The notes beneath the pieces are model-generated. The model was not told where the DNA came from. It did no database searches and was given only the letters and a program-made list of their open reading frames with translations. Position numbers and translations under genes: made by a program. Shown piece after piece: positions 1-9,074 of a stretch of 64,000 nt of DNA. This DNA comes from CAYGAW01 sp964347945. GTDB taxonomy: Bacteria; Chloroflexota; Anaerolineae; UBA7937; B3-Chlor. Each line of letters starts with the position of its first letter. Position 1 is the stretch's first letter. The stretch spans positions 1 to 64,000 of the forward strand of contig CAYGAW010000194.1 of NCBI GenBank assembly GCA_964347945.1, read 5' to 3'.

Positions 1-1373
1 GCGTTCTCGCACACTATCATGGTCCATACTCTTCCACTTTGCCCTAGCCTACTAGAGAGATCCGTGTCCAAGAAGGTCTCGTAGTCTTGGGCGGACTCCA
101 GGTAGGGCACAGTGTACCAGGGTAACTCCTGTAGATCGTAGTAGTACAGCGGCACATAATGATGAGGGCGAACAAGTAGGATGTCACCGCCTTGCGCATT
201 CTCCTTGATGGCGCTTATCGCTTGGCGCCATTGATCCCGGTGGTACTCTGAGTTGAGATACAGGGAGCCGCTGGATACACCCAAGGGTAGCAACAAGGCA
301 ACAATGGTTAGCACTCCAAGTAGTCTCTTCCTCCCAAAGACCTGTGTTACCCCATAGCCCGTCAGGATTACAAGGGCGGGCAGTAGGGGCGTGAGAAAGC
401 GGTCCACGTAGATTGACCTCTTTTGAGGCAAGGGCCAGTCTAACGATATCAGGAAAACCAACATGAGAGGCAACATCAGCCATAACCAGACGAACCATAG
501 CTTATTACGGTGCTGTACCACGATCTTTCCTAGGAGCAATCGCACTGAGACGTATGCCAGGATTCCTGTCAGCAGCAGCCCAGCGAGGATGTTGAAGGGA
601 TTGCTGGGATTTGAAGTAAAGCCCAACCCGAAGCTGTAGATTGTCCAGAATAGGTCCTCCGGAGCGACCGGCTGAATCCAGGATATGCTAGCCTGATAGA
701 AACCGCCACTCAGGAAGATGGCGATGAACCAGGGTGTACATAGCAGCCCTACGATCAGCATGCAGAGCAGCCATTCGCGCAGCAATGTTCGGTGTCGCTG
801 TCGCGTCAGAGTCAGGTACGTCATTTGCGCCAGTATGACAAAGAGAGTCAGATAGTGAGTGTACATCGCCAGCAGCATGGAGATGCCGTATCCCAACCAG
901 TTGGTCAGCCTACGATCTCGTAGAAGCCGCAGAAAGAAGTAGTTGGCCATCAAAGTGAGAAAGATACTCAGTGAGTACATCCTCACCTCCTGAGAGTACC
1001 AGATGTGCAAGGGACAGATGGCCAGAGCAAGAGCGCTCATCACTCCCAGCCGCCTATCACCTACCACGCTAGCCATGGGAAACATGCAGGCCACCGCCAA
1101 GACACCAGTGACGGCGGAAAGGGCGCGTAGAACGAACTCGCTTTGACCCAGGCTCAACCAGAAGCGCAAGACTAGGTAGTACAGTGGCGGGTGGACACGG
1201 TCGTCAAGCGCAGCATCCAGCAAGGAGGACAAGTCCATACTGCTGATCGTGACCGAGAAGGCCTCATCCCACCACAGGCTTTGTGCATCCAAGTACGCTA
1301 CTCGCAGGAGAAAAGCGAGAAGCAATATGGGCAGCATCAGGCGATGGTGCTCAGGCCAGGGACGAGTCTTCAC
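1..1373 (-). CDS. GT-C / GT39-like membrane glycosyltransferase, partial (C-terminus beyond window edge)
   Basis: Reading the minus strand from a GTG at 1373 gives an open frame that runs off the window at base 1, about 457 codons. The N-terminal part has a hydrophobic helix, then LWWDEAFS and HPPLYY. These match the first periplasmic loop of dolichyl-phosphate-mannose type (GT39/PMT-like) transferases, where the Asp-Glu pair is catalytic. Many further hydrophobic segments follow. The last codons in view read WTMIVCEN with no stop. The GTG overlaps the TGA of the upstream gene by 4 bases, so the two are probably translationally coupled. Expected role: transfer of a sugar from a polyprenyl-phosphate donor at the membrane. 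The acceptor is unknown. Confidence 0.8.
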   Translation of the reverse strand, partial: MKTRPWPEHHRLMLPILLLAFLLRVAYLDAQSLWWDEAFSVTISSMDLSSLLDAALDDRVHPPLYYLVLRFWLSLGQSEFVLRALSAVTGVLAVACMFPMASVVGDRRLGVMSALALAICPLHIWYSQEVRMYSLSIFLTLMANYFFLRLLRDRRLTNWLGYGISMLLAMYTHYLTLFVILAQMTYLTLTRQRHRTLLREWLLCMLIVGLLCTPWFIAIFLSGGFYQASISWIQPVAPEDLFWTIYSFGLGFTSNPSNPFNILAGLLLTGILAYVSVRLLLGKIVVQHRNKLWFVWLWLMLPLMLVFLISLDWPLPQKRSIYVDRFLTPLLPALVILTGYGVTQVFGRKRLLGVLTIVALLLPLGVSSGSLYLNSEYHRDQWRQAISAIKENAQGGDILLVRPHHYVPLYYYDLQELPWYTVPYLESAQDYETFLDTDLSSRLGQSGRVWTMIVCEN

Positions 1374-2857
1374 CACTCGTCTTCTTCCTCTCTAACGAAG
1401 ATAGCAGCTTTCTCGTCGGCATAGCGTCGTTCCCATTCGGGGCTTGCATTCAGCACCGTGCTGAGGGAACTACCTCTGTCGATAATCACCAGCTTCACGC
1501 CATACGCATCCAGGGGTTCCTCCCAGCCTTCCCGTAGCTGGTATACTTGCAGGTACTGATCTATGAGGGCCTCCCCGTAGACGTCAGCACGGCCATCGAT
1601 GAATACTTTCTGGTCCGGGTATAGCCTCCAGATCAGGTATCCTCCCCAGCGGTACAGGTTGTACATGCTACTCACGATCTCTTGTTCTTCAACGAAGTCT
1701 ACAGCGTCCACCGGGAAGGCTTCTTTCTGAGCCTTCTCATTAGCTCGGAGAGTCACCCCCACTTTGACGGCTCCGCCAAAGATGACCAGGGCAAGCAACA
1801 GCCAATTGAGCAGCAGGTACGTTGTGCCTCTCCGTGCTGTTCCCACTGCGAATCGCCCGGACCATCTCGAGCCCTTCCATCCGTGGAGGAGTTGAGCTGC
1901 AAGGATCGGAGTAGTTACTAGAGCGAAGTAGGGGATGAGTCGGGCCGAACGAAGCGCGGCATAGCCGAACCCCACCAAGAACAGGAACTCAGTAGCGCTG
2001 GGAGTACGTCGTGATAGACCCAGAGCTACGACAAGGAGAAGGATGAACAGCGCAAGAGGTTGGTACTGGATCTGATGGAAGTCCGGCGAGAACCATTCCA
2101 TGATATATGCCTGCATGGCAGGACTTCCCAAGGTACCGAAAGGATAGACCAAGAGCTGGATACCATTGGGGTTGACCAGGGCAGCAAGCGCCGTGACCAA
2201 GGTCGCTATGACCAGACGACGTATGTCCGACCAGGCCTCCTTCTGCTCGTCGTCAGATGCGAAGAGGTTGCTGATCGTGGCCCCCACAATGTAGACGCTC
2301 GCTAGAACCAGGCCCAACAGGAAACTGCCGTGCAGATTGGCCCACAGTGCCATCAGAGGGGGCATGAGCCAGATGTACTTTCTACGTCCTGCTCTGAAGG
2401 CGTAGAGAATGTACAGGAAGACGGCGCACATAAGTAGAGAGAGCATCTGTGGGCGCACGCCCCAGGTGATCGCCGAGGTGAGGGCAGCGAGGATTACCGC
2501 GAAGGCTGCGAGGTAAGGACGGCCCGGACACTGCAGGTAGAGGAGGGCAAACGCACCGGTGATGATCGCTGCGAAGGCGAGGATCAGACCTTCTTGTCCT
2601 GAAATCGAATAGATGCCGTAGATCAGAACTTCCGTCAGCCACTCGTGAGTGATCCAGGGCTGATCGGGCAGCGTGTAGGAAAAGACATCTTGTCGAGGAA
2701 TGCTTCTGGTGTCGACTATGTACTGGCCCGTACGGAGATGCCACCAGAAATCGGGATCCACGATCTCTCGGCTGGCCATGATGAAGATGCAGAAAAGGAG
2801 GATGGCGACCATCAGCCGCCGTGTGTCCAGCGCTTGGAAGAGACTTCTTGGTTTCAT
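1370..2857 (-). CDS. multi-pass membrane protein, GT-C-like, unassigned family
   Basis: 495 aa with about a dozen predicted hydrophobic segments. After the first helix it carries VDPDFWWHLRTG and later WITHEWLTEV. This conserved loop is typical of a family of uncharacterised bacterial membrane proteins with glycosyltransferase-C architecture. The C-terminal quarter is a soluble extracytoplasmic domain (RWGGYLIWRLYPDQKVFIDGR). It lies between two other GT-C-like genes and overlaps the downstream one by 4 bases. A role in surface glycan or glycolipid assembly is inferred from fold and context only. An O-antigen ligase or polymerase-like function is an alternative. Confidence 0.75.
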   Translation of the reverse strand: MKPRSLFQALDTRRLMVAILLFCIFIMASREIVDPDFWWHLRTGQYIVDTRSIPRQDVFSYTLPDQPWITHEWLTEVLIYGIYSISGQEGLILAFAAIITGAFALLYLQCPGRPYLAAFAVILAALTSAITWGVRPQMLSLLMCAVFLYILYAFRAGRRKYIWLMPPLMALWANLHGSFLLGLVLASVYIVGATISNLFASDDEQKEAWSDIRRLVIATLVTALAALVNPNGIQLLVYPFGTLGSPAMQAYIMEWFSPDFHQIQYQPLALFILLLVVALGLSRRTPSATEFLFLVGFGYAALRSARLIPYFALVTTPILAAQLLHGWKGSRWSGRFAVGTARRGTTYLLLNWLLLALVIFGGAVKVGVTLRANEKAQKEAFPVDAVDFVEEQEIVSSMYNLYRWGGYLIWRLYPDQKVFIDGRADVYGEALIDQYLQVYQLREGWEEPLDAYGVKLVIIDRGSSLSTVLNASPEWERRYADEKAAIFVREEEDEW

Positions 2858-2942
2858 CTACGATTCACCGGCGACAGTGTCATGGGCGCAAGAACACGGC
2901 AACTGGGCCCGAGAATGCAGCTGAATCCCCCCTCGGCGTAGG

Positions 2943-4592
2943 TCACCGGGCGCTATCGAGTTCCCCGATCTCATACACTTGCTCACCCACCTTTCTGATG
3001 GCATACCCGTCAGCCACGATGAGTGGATCGACAACTCTTCTCCTAGGCCTGGGGTAGGTCACCACTGCGAAGGTGTGAGTGTCATTCTCTAGCAAGGTCT
3101 GCGTCAATTCCTCGTACTGGGCCTGATCCCGAACAAAGAAGAACTGCTTCTCGTAGAACAGGGGAGCCACGTACTCAGCATAGCCCCATTCGTCGCTGAG
3201 GATGTGGATGGGATCGATCTGAGCCGTGTCGCGGATGAGCTGTTGGTCTGTGGTCTTGATGATGTGCAACGTCCGGAGCCCCGATAGCTGTACAAAGAAA
3301 CTGAGAGCAACCACGGATACGAAACATGCCCCAAGTAGACCGCTTGTAGACCGTCCTCTGAGGGTCCTGAGGGCGCCGAAGTTGTTTGTCGCGAGCACGG
3401 CTAGAGGCGGCAAGACGGGCAGCAGGAAACGGGCACCCCACTGCAATCCTGGGTCCACAGGTGTCAGCAGGCTGACCAGCGCTATGTATGCTATGCTGAG
3501 GGCTAGGAGAAAAGCATTGCAGCGCCTGACGGATGAGTCTAGCAGGGTGGCAAAACCGAATACCAGGAAAGGGGCCGTGGTTATCAAGCCGCCAAGAGGC
3601 CGACCACGGCTGGCCTCGATGAGGTTGGGGATAGTGGCCAACACCAGGGTGGCAAAGGCGATGATGATCAGTAGACGGCTGGTGCGAATTCTGGGCGCCC
3701 GGACGAGCAGGGCTGAAGCTGCGAAAGCCATAATGTAGAGAAAGCTCATAGCCGGACTGGAGTTGCCTTCCAGCAGGGTATGATAGACAATGGCCACTCG
3801 ATCAGTGGTGGCGGGAAGCTGTTCTGACAGCCAGGAGACATGGCTGACGTGCGGGCCGATGAAGTCACCGTAGACGACGAACTGGAATAGCCAGAGAGGC
3901 ACCAGAGCGCCGAGGATTCCGAGGCAAAGCCAAACGAGACGCGTCAGGCGCCCGGTCCCGAGGAGCAGAAGCGCCAGGGGCATGGCGATGGCCATCACGT
4001 ACAGCTCTGATCGCACCCATATACCCAGGCCGATTACCACCCCTCCCAGGAGAAGGAACAGCCGCCTTGGCCGCTGGAGGCTGCTAACGACTAGCAAGAG
4101 GGCCAAGGTGGCAAGAAGCGTTCCCAACGTGTGGTCCCAGAAGACAAGGCTGTAGAAGATGAGCGGGCTGCAAAGCCCAAGGACGACAATGGATGACGGC
4201 CCGCCTCCGCCTGCAAGACGGGCGATCTGATAAGTGATTACCAGAGTTAGGAGGCCTGCGGTAAGAGGTATTACGTACAGGCCAGCATAGCCGAGGAGCC
4301 GGTAGAGCGGCGTAGCGACTAGCGGGAAGAAGACTGGGTAGACTGCATAGATTCTTCCGTCCTGTATGAGAGGAGGAGGGTTGTTTATGGGGACGTGGCG
4401 AAGATCGGGATCGAGTCCTCGACCTGGGTAGTCTAGGGTGAAGTCTCGCCACCCTTTCCTTACGAAGTTCTGGAGTTGGATGAACTTCAGGCCCTCGTCG
4501 CTGCTGAAAAAGGCATCCCTGGGAAGCACCAGAAAGGCCAAGACGACGTACGCCACGGCTACGCAAGCCAGCGCGAGTCTGGGACTCCTCAT
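2943..4592 (-). CDS. multi-pass membrane protein, PMT/GT39-like
   Basis: 549 aa. An N-terminal helix is followed by a loop with FFSSDEGLKF, resembling the acidic motif of the first loop in GT-C enzymes. About ten further hydrophobic segments and a soluble C-terminal tail follow. The ATG at 4592 has no Shine-Dalgarno sequence. Instead a TTGCAG-N17-TACAAT promoter ends only 9 bases before it, so the mRNA may be leaderless or nearly so. It is the first gene of a three-gene minus-strand group of membrane glycosyltransferase-like proteins. Exact substrate unknown. Confidence 0.75.
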   Translation of the reverse strand: MRSPRLALACVAVAYVVLAFLVLPRDAFFSSDEGLKFIQLQNFVRKGWRDFTLDYPGRGLDPDLRHVPINNPPPLIQDGRIYAVYPVFFPLVATPLYRLLGYAGLYVIPLTAGLLTLVITYQIARLAGGGGPSSIVVLGLCSPLIFYSLVFWDHTLGTLLATLALLLVVSSLQRPRRLFLLLGGVVIGLGIWVRSELYVMAIAMPLALLLLGTGRLTRLVWLCLGILGALVPLWLFQFVVYGDFIGPHVSHVSWLSEQLPATTDRVAIVYHTLLEGNSSPAMSFLYIMAFAASALLVRAPRIRTSRLLIIIAFATLVLATIPNLIEASRGRPLGGLITTAPFLVFGFATLLDSSVRRCNAFLLALSIAYIALVSLLTPVDPGLQWGARFLLPVLPPLAVLATNNFGALRTLRGRSTSGLLGACFVSVVALSFFVQLSGLRTLHIIKTTDQQLIRDTAQIDPIHILSDEWGYAEYVAPLFYEKQFFFVRDQAQYEELTQTLLENDTHTFAVVTYPRPRRRVVDPLIVADGYAIRKVGEQVYEIGELDSAR

Positions 4593-4601
4593 TTGGTAGC
4601 A

Positions 4602-4630
4602 ATTGTAGCCTTGTTCGTAAGGTGCTGCAA
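4602..4630 (-). promoter_or_regulatory. sigma70-type promoter for the GT-C gene group
   Basis: On the minus strand TTGCAG (4625-4630) is separated by exactly 17 bases from TACAAT (4602-4607). The ATG of the downstream gene is at 4592, so the expected transcript start lies 0-4 bases before the start codon. This implies leaderless or near-leaderless translation. Confidence 0.6.
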
Positions 4631-4694
4631 GGGCCTATGGGTCGCGTTAATGCCTTACGTGAAGCTCCACACAGCTGCCGGTACTGTTACAATC

Positions 4695-4723
4695 TTGTCG
4701 GATGCCTGAGGTTGTAGTACAAT
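4695..4723 (+). promoter_or_regulatory. sigma70-type promoter for the zinc-ribbon / STAND-propeller pair
   Basis: TTGTCG (4695-4700), 17-base spacer, TACAAT (4718-4723). The expected transcript starts near 4730, leaving a leader of about 58 bases before the ATG at 4788. It diverges from the minus-strand promoter at 4602-4630, so the 195-base gap acts as a divergent promoter region. Confidence 0.55.
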
Positions 4724-4787
4724 TGCGGCCGAAGCCGGGGTGCCCGTGAGTTAGGCGAGAGCTCTCATGATCCAAGGGTGAGGCAGC

Positions 4788-5498
4788 ATGATGGTCGGCA
4801 GGGTTGAAGCGCTCTACAGATTGCAGGTACTTGAGACGGAGATCGATGAGACGAGAGCGGCCCTCGACACCATTCAGAGCGGATTGGAGGCGAACGAAGA
4901 ACTCGCGTCGGCCCGGCAAGTGTTGCACGAGAGAGAAGAAGCCCTGCGGGTGTCGCGAGGCAGACTGCGTGAGCTAGAGTTGGATCTGGAACAGATATTG
5001 AGCAAGATTGCCTCGACCGAGGAGATGCTGTATGGCGGGCAAGTTACCAACCCCAAGGAGTTGGCGGGCTTGAATCAGGAGTTGCATTACTTGAGGAGAC
5101 GACGGTCAGAGGTCGAAGACGAGACGTTGGTGAGCATGGACGAGGTGGAGGAAAGGGAGGCTCAGTTCGAGGGCGCGAGAAGGCAGTTCGAGGTCGCGGA
5201 GCGGCGCTGGCAGACGACACAAAGCGAGCTACGCCAGGAGGCTGAAGAGTTGCGTTCCTCCTTGACCGCCCTGGAGGCCGAGAGGAAGACTAGCCTCTCG
5301 AGCGTCTCTAAAGAGGATCTGTCCATCTACGAGAATGCTCACCGCCAGACGGCAGGACCGGCTGTGGTTCTCCTTGAGGGCGGCATTTGCCAAGGTTGTA
5401 GGGTTGCTTTGCCAACGAGCCTCATTCAGCAAGTGCGCCGTGGTCAGGATCCGGTCTCTTGCGGGAGTTGCCACCGCATCCTATACTCTCAGTCCTAG
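4788..5498 (+). CDS. coiled-coil protein with C4 zinc ribbon (PF02591, former DUF164)
   Basis: 236 aa. Residues 1-180 are highly charged with heptad-like Leu/Glu spacing, consistent with a long antiparallel coiled coil. The C-terminus has two CxxC pairs (CQGC and CGSC) forming the zinc ribbon of the PF02591 family. Proteins of this family are widespread and thought to bind nucleic acids; no enzymatic activity is known. The start ATG is preceded by GTGAGGCAGC. The downstream NTPase-propeller gene begins 42 bases after the stop, on the same strand and probably the same transcript. Confidence 0.8.
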   Translation: MMVGRVEALYRLQVLETEIDETRAALDTIQSGLEANEELASARQVLHEREEALRVSRGRLRELELDLEQILSKIASTEEMLYGGQVTNPKELAGLNQELHYLRRRRSEVEDETLVSMDEVEEREAQFEGARRQFEVAERRWQTTQSELRQEAEELRSSLTALEAERKTSLSSVSKEDLSIYENAHRQTAGPAVVLLEGGICQGCRVALPTSLIQQVRRGQDPVSCGSCHRILYSQS

Positions 5499-5540
5499 GT
5501 GCGGGTGGGTGAGACCAGGGCGTCCCTCTCAGGAGCAAAT

Positions 5541-7706
5541 GTGGAGAACGGACGAGAATCAACCAATCCCTATGTGATAGATGCCCCCGCTGTCGATGAG
5601 GGTCGGTTCTTCGGTCGTGAGAAGGTGCTGGCATGGCTTGCGGAAACACTGGGGGCTAGGGGCACGAAACGGGTTGGCGTCCTGCGAGGCAGCTACCGGA
5701 TAGGTAAGACCTCGCTCCTTCATCAACTCCAGCGGTGGCTTCCACAAACGGTCTTCCTCGTCGATCTTTCCATGGCAGAGGAGGATGACTCACTGGGCTC
5801 CCTTCTGTGGCGCGTTGCAGCCAGCATGGCGACAACCCTCACCGAGGAGATGGGGCGTTCTTTCCGCAAGCCCGAACTTAACGAATTCCTGACCGATGCA
5901 GACTACTTCCACGCGGTATTCCTTCCCAAGGTATACAAGGCCCTAAGGCGAAGGCGATTGGTGCTGGCTTTCGACGAGGTAGAGTCACTGTGGGACGGGG
6001 AAGGCTCGTTGAGGGAGAGTTTCTACAGCTACGTGTCAGTGCTGATGAGTGGGGGCTTGAATCTCAGCCTCGTCCTGGCGTTGGAGGAGTGGCCCGAAAG
6101 GCCGCCGGCAGTCTTGGACGAGGCCTTTCGTTGGAGACTGACCTATCTGGATGACGCCGAGGCGACGGAATTGATAACCGAACCCGCCAGCGGCATCTTG
6201 GAGTATGACTATCATGCTGTGAGGCAGATTCTGGACTTGACGTCCGGACACCCTTACTTCACCCAGCTTCTCTGTTGTCTGATCTACAAACGCCGTACGG
6301 CCGACGGACGGGTATCTGCCAAGGACGTGGAGGGCGTCGTTGAAGAGGCGACGGAACTCTCTTCGCCGTACATGGAGCGACTGTGGGACAGGATTTCGTT
6401 GGAGGCGAGGTTGGTGCTAACCGCTGCCGCGCACCTGCGCGGCGCTCGTGGCATCCTGCTGGAGCAGGACTTGCGCTACGTGTTGGGCAGGAGCGGAGCA
6501 GGGCTTTCCTCCTCCGAAATTGCGAAGGGATGCCAGGAGTTGGTGGACAAGGATGTGCTGGAGGGCCTGGGCGCCACAAGCTACCGTTTTAGGGTAGAGC
6601 TTGTCAGGATGTGGCTCGCCCTGCGCCGGAAGCTAGACTCCGTTCTGGCCGTAGGGCGTACCAAGCAAGTGGCAGTCACGGCGGGTGACTGGATGGGCAG
6701 GTTCCTGTGGCCTCTGATCGGGCTGCTGATAGTGACAGCCTTCATTCTTTGGTGCCTAGCGTCGTCGCAGCCCATCAGAGACATGGGTCACGCGCGTGTG
6801 ACACCGGTCGAAACTCAGGCTGGTTCTTCACTGTCCTATGTCATGGTAACCCCCAGTCCGGACCTGCGCTCCACGCCCGCGCCCGTTCCCACGCCGCGTC
6901 CGGCCACACTCGACATCGCGTACATGCTGTGGGACGAGGAATCTGGTAGCTGGGAGATATACGCCCGATCCCGGGACGGCTCGCTGGTGGAGCGTTTGAC
7001 GGACAACGATGTTGACGATACCTCACCTGTCTGGTCACACGATCATACCTGGCTGGTTTTTGTATCTGAGCGCGATGGCAACCAAGAGATCTACAGGATG
7101 GACGCGGATGGTTCTGAGCCGGTCAACCTGACCGGGAACCGGGCTTCGGACTGGACGCCATCGGTCTCTCCTGATGACACCAAGGTGGTATTCTCTTCTT
7201 TGCGGGACGGCAACTGGGAACTGTACATGATGAATGCCGACGGGTCGCAGCCAGCCAGGATGACTTTCAATGAGCAACCGGACTACGGTCCGGTCTGGTC
7301 GCCTGATGGCTCGAGGATAGCCTTCGTGTCCGAGCGGGACGGCAACCTAGAGATATACGTGATGAAGGCTGACGGCACAGGGGAAACCCGACTGACCCGC
7401 AACAGTGCCCTGGATCTGTCGCCAGCGTGGTCTCCCGACGGATCCTCAATGGCCTTTGAGTCCCGTCGCGATGGCAACATGGAGATCTATGTGATGAAGG
7501 CTGATGGGACTGACCAGAGAAATCTCACGAACTACCCGACGGCTGGCGATCACGGGCCGACGTGGACCGAGGATGGCTTTGGGATAGTGTTCTATTCGAA
7601 TCGGGATGGCAACTGGGACTTGTACCTGATGAACGCACAAGGAAGCGACGTCAGGAATCTGACAAACAGCCCTTCGCTAGAGCAGGAGCCTTTCTGGAGT
7701 TCCTAG
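5541..7706 (+). CDS. transmembrane STAND-type NTPase with extracytoplasmic TolB-like beta-propeller
   Basis: 721 aa from the GTG at 5541, chosen because AGGAG lies 5 bases upstream; an in-frame GTG at 5499 has no ribosome site. Residues 20-60 hold GREKVL and a P-loop GSYRIGKTS (50-58). Walker B is LVLAFDEVE (140-147). Together these are typical of AAA/STAND NTPases, followed by a winged-helix-like region. One hydrophobic helix (about 387-406) precedes a Pro/Thr-rich linker. From about residue 457 there are six repeats built on DGNxEIYxMxADG with SPDGxxIAF strands, i.e. a six-bladed TolB/PD40 propeller. The implied topology is a cytoplasmic NTPase linked to an extracytoplasmic propeller. Function unknown; a signal-sensing ATPase is inference. 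Confidence 0.8.
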   Translation: MENGRESTNPYVIDAPAVDEGRFFGREKVLAWLAETLGARGTKRVGVLRGSYRIGKTSLLHQLQRWLPQTVFLVDLSMAEEDDSLGSLLWRVAASMATTLTEEMGRSFRKPELNEFLTDADYFHAVFLPKVYKALRRRRLVLAFDEVESLWDGEGSLRESFYSYVSVLMSGGLNLSLVLALEEWPERPPAVLDEAFRWRLTYLDDAEATELITEPASGILEYDYHAVRQILDLTSGHPYFTQLLCCLIYKRRTADGRVSAKDVEGVVEEATELSSPYMERLWDRISLEARLVLTAAAHLRGARGILLEQDLRYVLGRSGAGLSSSEIAKGCQELVDKDVLEGLGATSYRFRVELVRMWLALRRKLDSVLAVGRTKQVAVTAGDWMGRFLWPLIGLLIVTAFILWCLASSQPIRDMGHARVTPVETQAGSSLSYVMVTPSPDLRSTPAPVPTPRPATLDIAYMLWDEESGSWEIYARSRDGSLVERLTDNDVDDTSPVWSHDHTWLVFVSERDGNQEIYRMDADGSEPVNLTGNRASDWTPSVSPDDTKVVFSSLRDGNWELYMMNADGSQPARMTFNEQPDYGPVWSPDGSRIAFVSERDGNLEIYVMKADGTGETRLTRNSALDLSPAWSPDGSSMAFESRRDGNMEIYVMKADGTDQRNLTNYPTAGDHGPTWTEDGFGIVFYSNRDGNWDLYLMNAQGSDVRNLTNSPSLEQEPFWSS

Positions 7707-7730
7707 CCTCTCGAAGGCGGATCTCGCCCC

Positions 7731-8066
7731 TCATTGGTCGTGGATTCTTTGCAGTACTGCGCTCTTGCGCAGCCCCTCTACCCTCACCACCTTTCGGCGA
7801 GCTGTATGTCCGGAGAGTATCTCGACCTGATTCTTTCTGACGCCCAGCACCTTGGCCAGTAGCTTCACTAGTGCGTGGTTCGCTTCTCCCTTCTTGGGGG
7901 AAGCGGTCACCTTGACCTTCAGCATCTCCCCATCCATACCGACGATTACGTTGCTGGAAGCCCTGGGTACTACGCGAACTGTGAAGACAGCGGCGTCTTC
8001 TTCGGCGCCGCTGGGGTCTCTTTCTCTGTCATGAAAAGAGATGCTATCACCAGGCTTGGACTCCAT
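7731..8066 (-). CDS. DUF167 / YggU family protein
   Basis: 111 aa from the ATG at 8066, which follows the TGA of the YggT gene by one base. The core (VRVVPRASSNVIVGMDG, then LKVKVTASPKKGEAN and VEILSGHTARRK) matches the small YggU/DUF167 fold. This family often sits beside yggS and yggT and has no proven function. The first 30 residues are polar and may be disordered. It is the last gene of the operon that starts at 11475 and ends tail to tail with the propeller gene, 24 bases apart. Confidence 0.85.
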   Translation of the reverse strand: MESKPGDSISFHDRERDPSGAEEDAAVFTVRVVPRASSNVIVGMDGEMLKVKVTASPKKGEANHALVKLLAKVLGVRKNQVEILSGHTARRKVVRVEGLRKSAVLQRIHDQ

Positions 8067-8067
8067 C

Positions 8068-8337
8068 TCACAGACCGCGGATGGCGTAAAACAAGAGCTG
8101 CTGGATGATCCCCAGCACGATGAGGGCAACAATGGGACTGATATCGATCATGCCTATGGGGGGGATGATGCCCCGGAAGATCCCCAGAATGGGTTCCGTC
8201 ACCCGATACAGGAAGACAGACACGGGGTGATAGGGATCGAACCTGAACCAGGACAGTATGATCCTGGCCATAATGGCCAGGTAGAGCAGGGTAAAAAGGA
8301 GATCTATCGTCTGGATCAATACGGTCGCCATGCTCAT
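8068..8337 (-). CDS. yggT: YggT family membrane protein
   Basis: 89 aa with two hydrophobic segments flanking the loop SWFRFDPYHPVSVFLYRVTE, the YggT signature (PF02325). It lies between yggS and the DUF167 gene, a conserved order in many bacteria and next to division genes in Gram-positives and cyanobacteria. A GGAGG site precedes the ATG. Proposed roles in the family include osmotic tolerance and cell-shape or division functions. No enzymatic residues are visible. Confidence 0.85.
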   Translation of the reverse strand: MSMATVLIQTIDLLFTLLYLAIMARIILSWFRFDPYHPVSVFLYRVTEPILGIFRGIIPPIGMIDISPIVALIVLGIIQQLLFYAIRGL

Positions 8338-8348
8338 CGCTTGTCCTC

Positions 8349-9074
8349 CTACCGATGTTTCCTTTCACCGAAGATGGCTCGGCCGACTCGAATCATGGTC
8401 GCACCTTCTTCTATGGCCACCTCGAAGTCATCCGTCATGCCCATGGATAGATGACGCCATTTCAGCTCAGGGAAGTCTTCTTTCAGCTTCTCGAAGAGAG
8501 TCCTTAGGCTGCGGAAGCACGAGCGCAGCACTTCTTCGGGTGCGTCAAGGGGAGCCATGGTCATCAGGCCCTGCACGTCAAGGTGGGGCAACTCAGCCAT
8601 CTGTTCTACTGCGTCAAGGAACTGGTCTTCTTGCTCGCTGTTGGCCTCCTGCACCCGAAAGCCATACTTGCTGGATTCGCCTGAGACATTGACCTCCAAG
8701 AGCATGGGCATGCTAGTCCCCTTGGCTCTGCACCGGCGGCTTATCTCACGCGCCAAGCGTACGCTGTCCACCGACTGGATGATGTCAAAGAGGCCGATGG
8801 CTTTCTTTACCTTGTTGCGCTGCAAGTGACCCACCATGTGCCAGTTCAAGTCTAGGCCTTTCTCCCGCAACAGAGTTATCTTCGGTTCGGCTTCCTGCAG
8901 TCTGTTCTCACCGAACTCCCGCAGCCCAGCATTCCAAGCTCCCTGGATGATTTCCGGCGCGAAGGTCTTCGTTACCGCAACCAGAGTGATCTCGTCAGGA
9001 TCCCTTCCGACGCGAGTTGCTGCGGCTGCGATCCTGCCCTTTACGTGCGCCAGGTTCGTCTGGAGATCGATCAC
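8349..9074 (-). CDS. yggS: YggS / PLPBP family pyridoxal-phosphate homeostasis protein
   Basis: 241 aa, the usual family length. The PLP lysine is in LVAVTKT (Lys36), with FGENRLQEA, WHMVGHLQRNK and the C-terminal phosphate-binding SMGMTDDFEVAI and GATMIRVGRAIFG. Members bind PLP in a TIM-barrel fold and buffer PLP and amino-acid pools without known catalysis. The GTG start overlaps the TGA of pgeF by 4 bases, so translation is coupled. Confidence 0.93.
   Translation of the reverse strand: MIDLQTNLAHVKGRIAAAATRVGRDPDEITLVAVTKTFAPEIIQGAWNAGLREFGENRLQEAEPKITLLREKGLDLNWHMVGHLQRNKVKKAIGLFDIIQSVDSVRLAREISRRCRAKGTSMPMLLEVNVSGESSKYGFRVQEANSEQEDQFLDAVEQMAELPHLDVQGLMTMAPLDAPEEVLRSCFRSLRTLFEKLKEDFPELKWRHLSMGMTDDFEVAIEEGATMIRVGRAIFGERKHR

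Noticed and set aside
5499..5540. Start of the STAND-propeller gene at the GTG at 5499
   Set aside because: It abuts the stop of the previous gene without a ribosome site, while AGGAG is properly spaced before the GTG at 5541.
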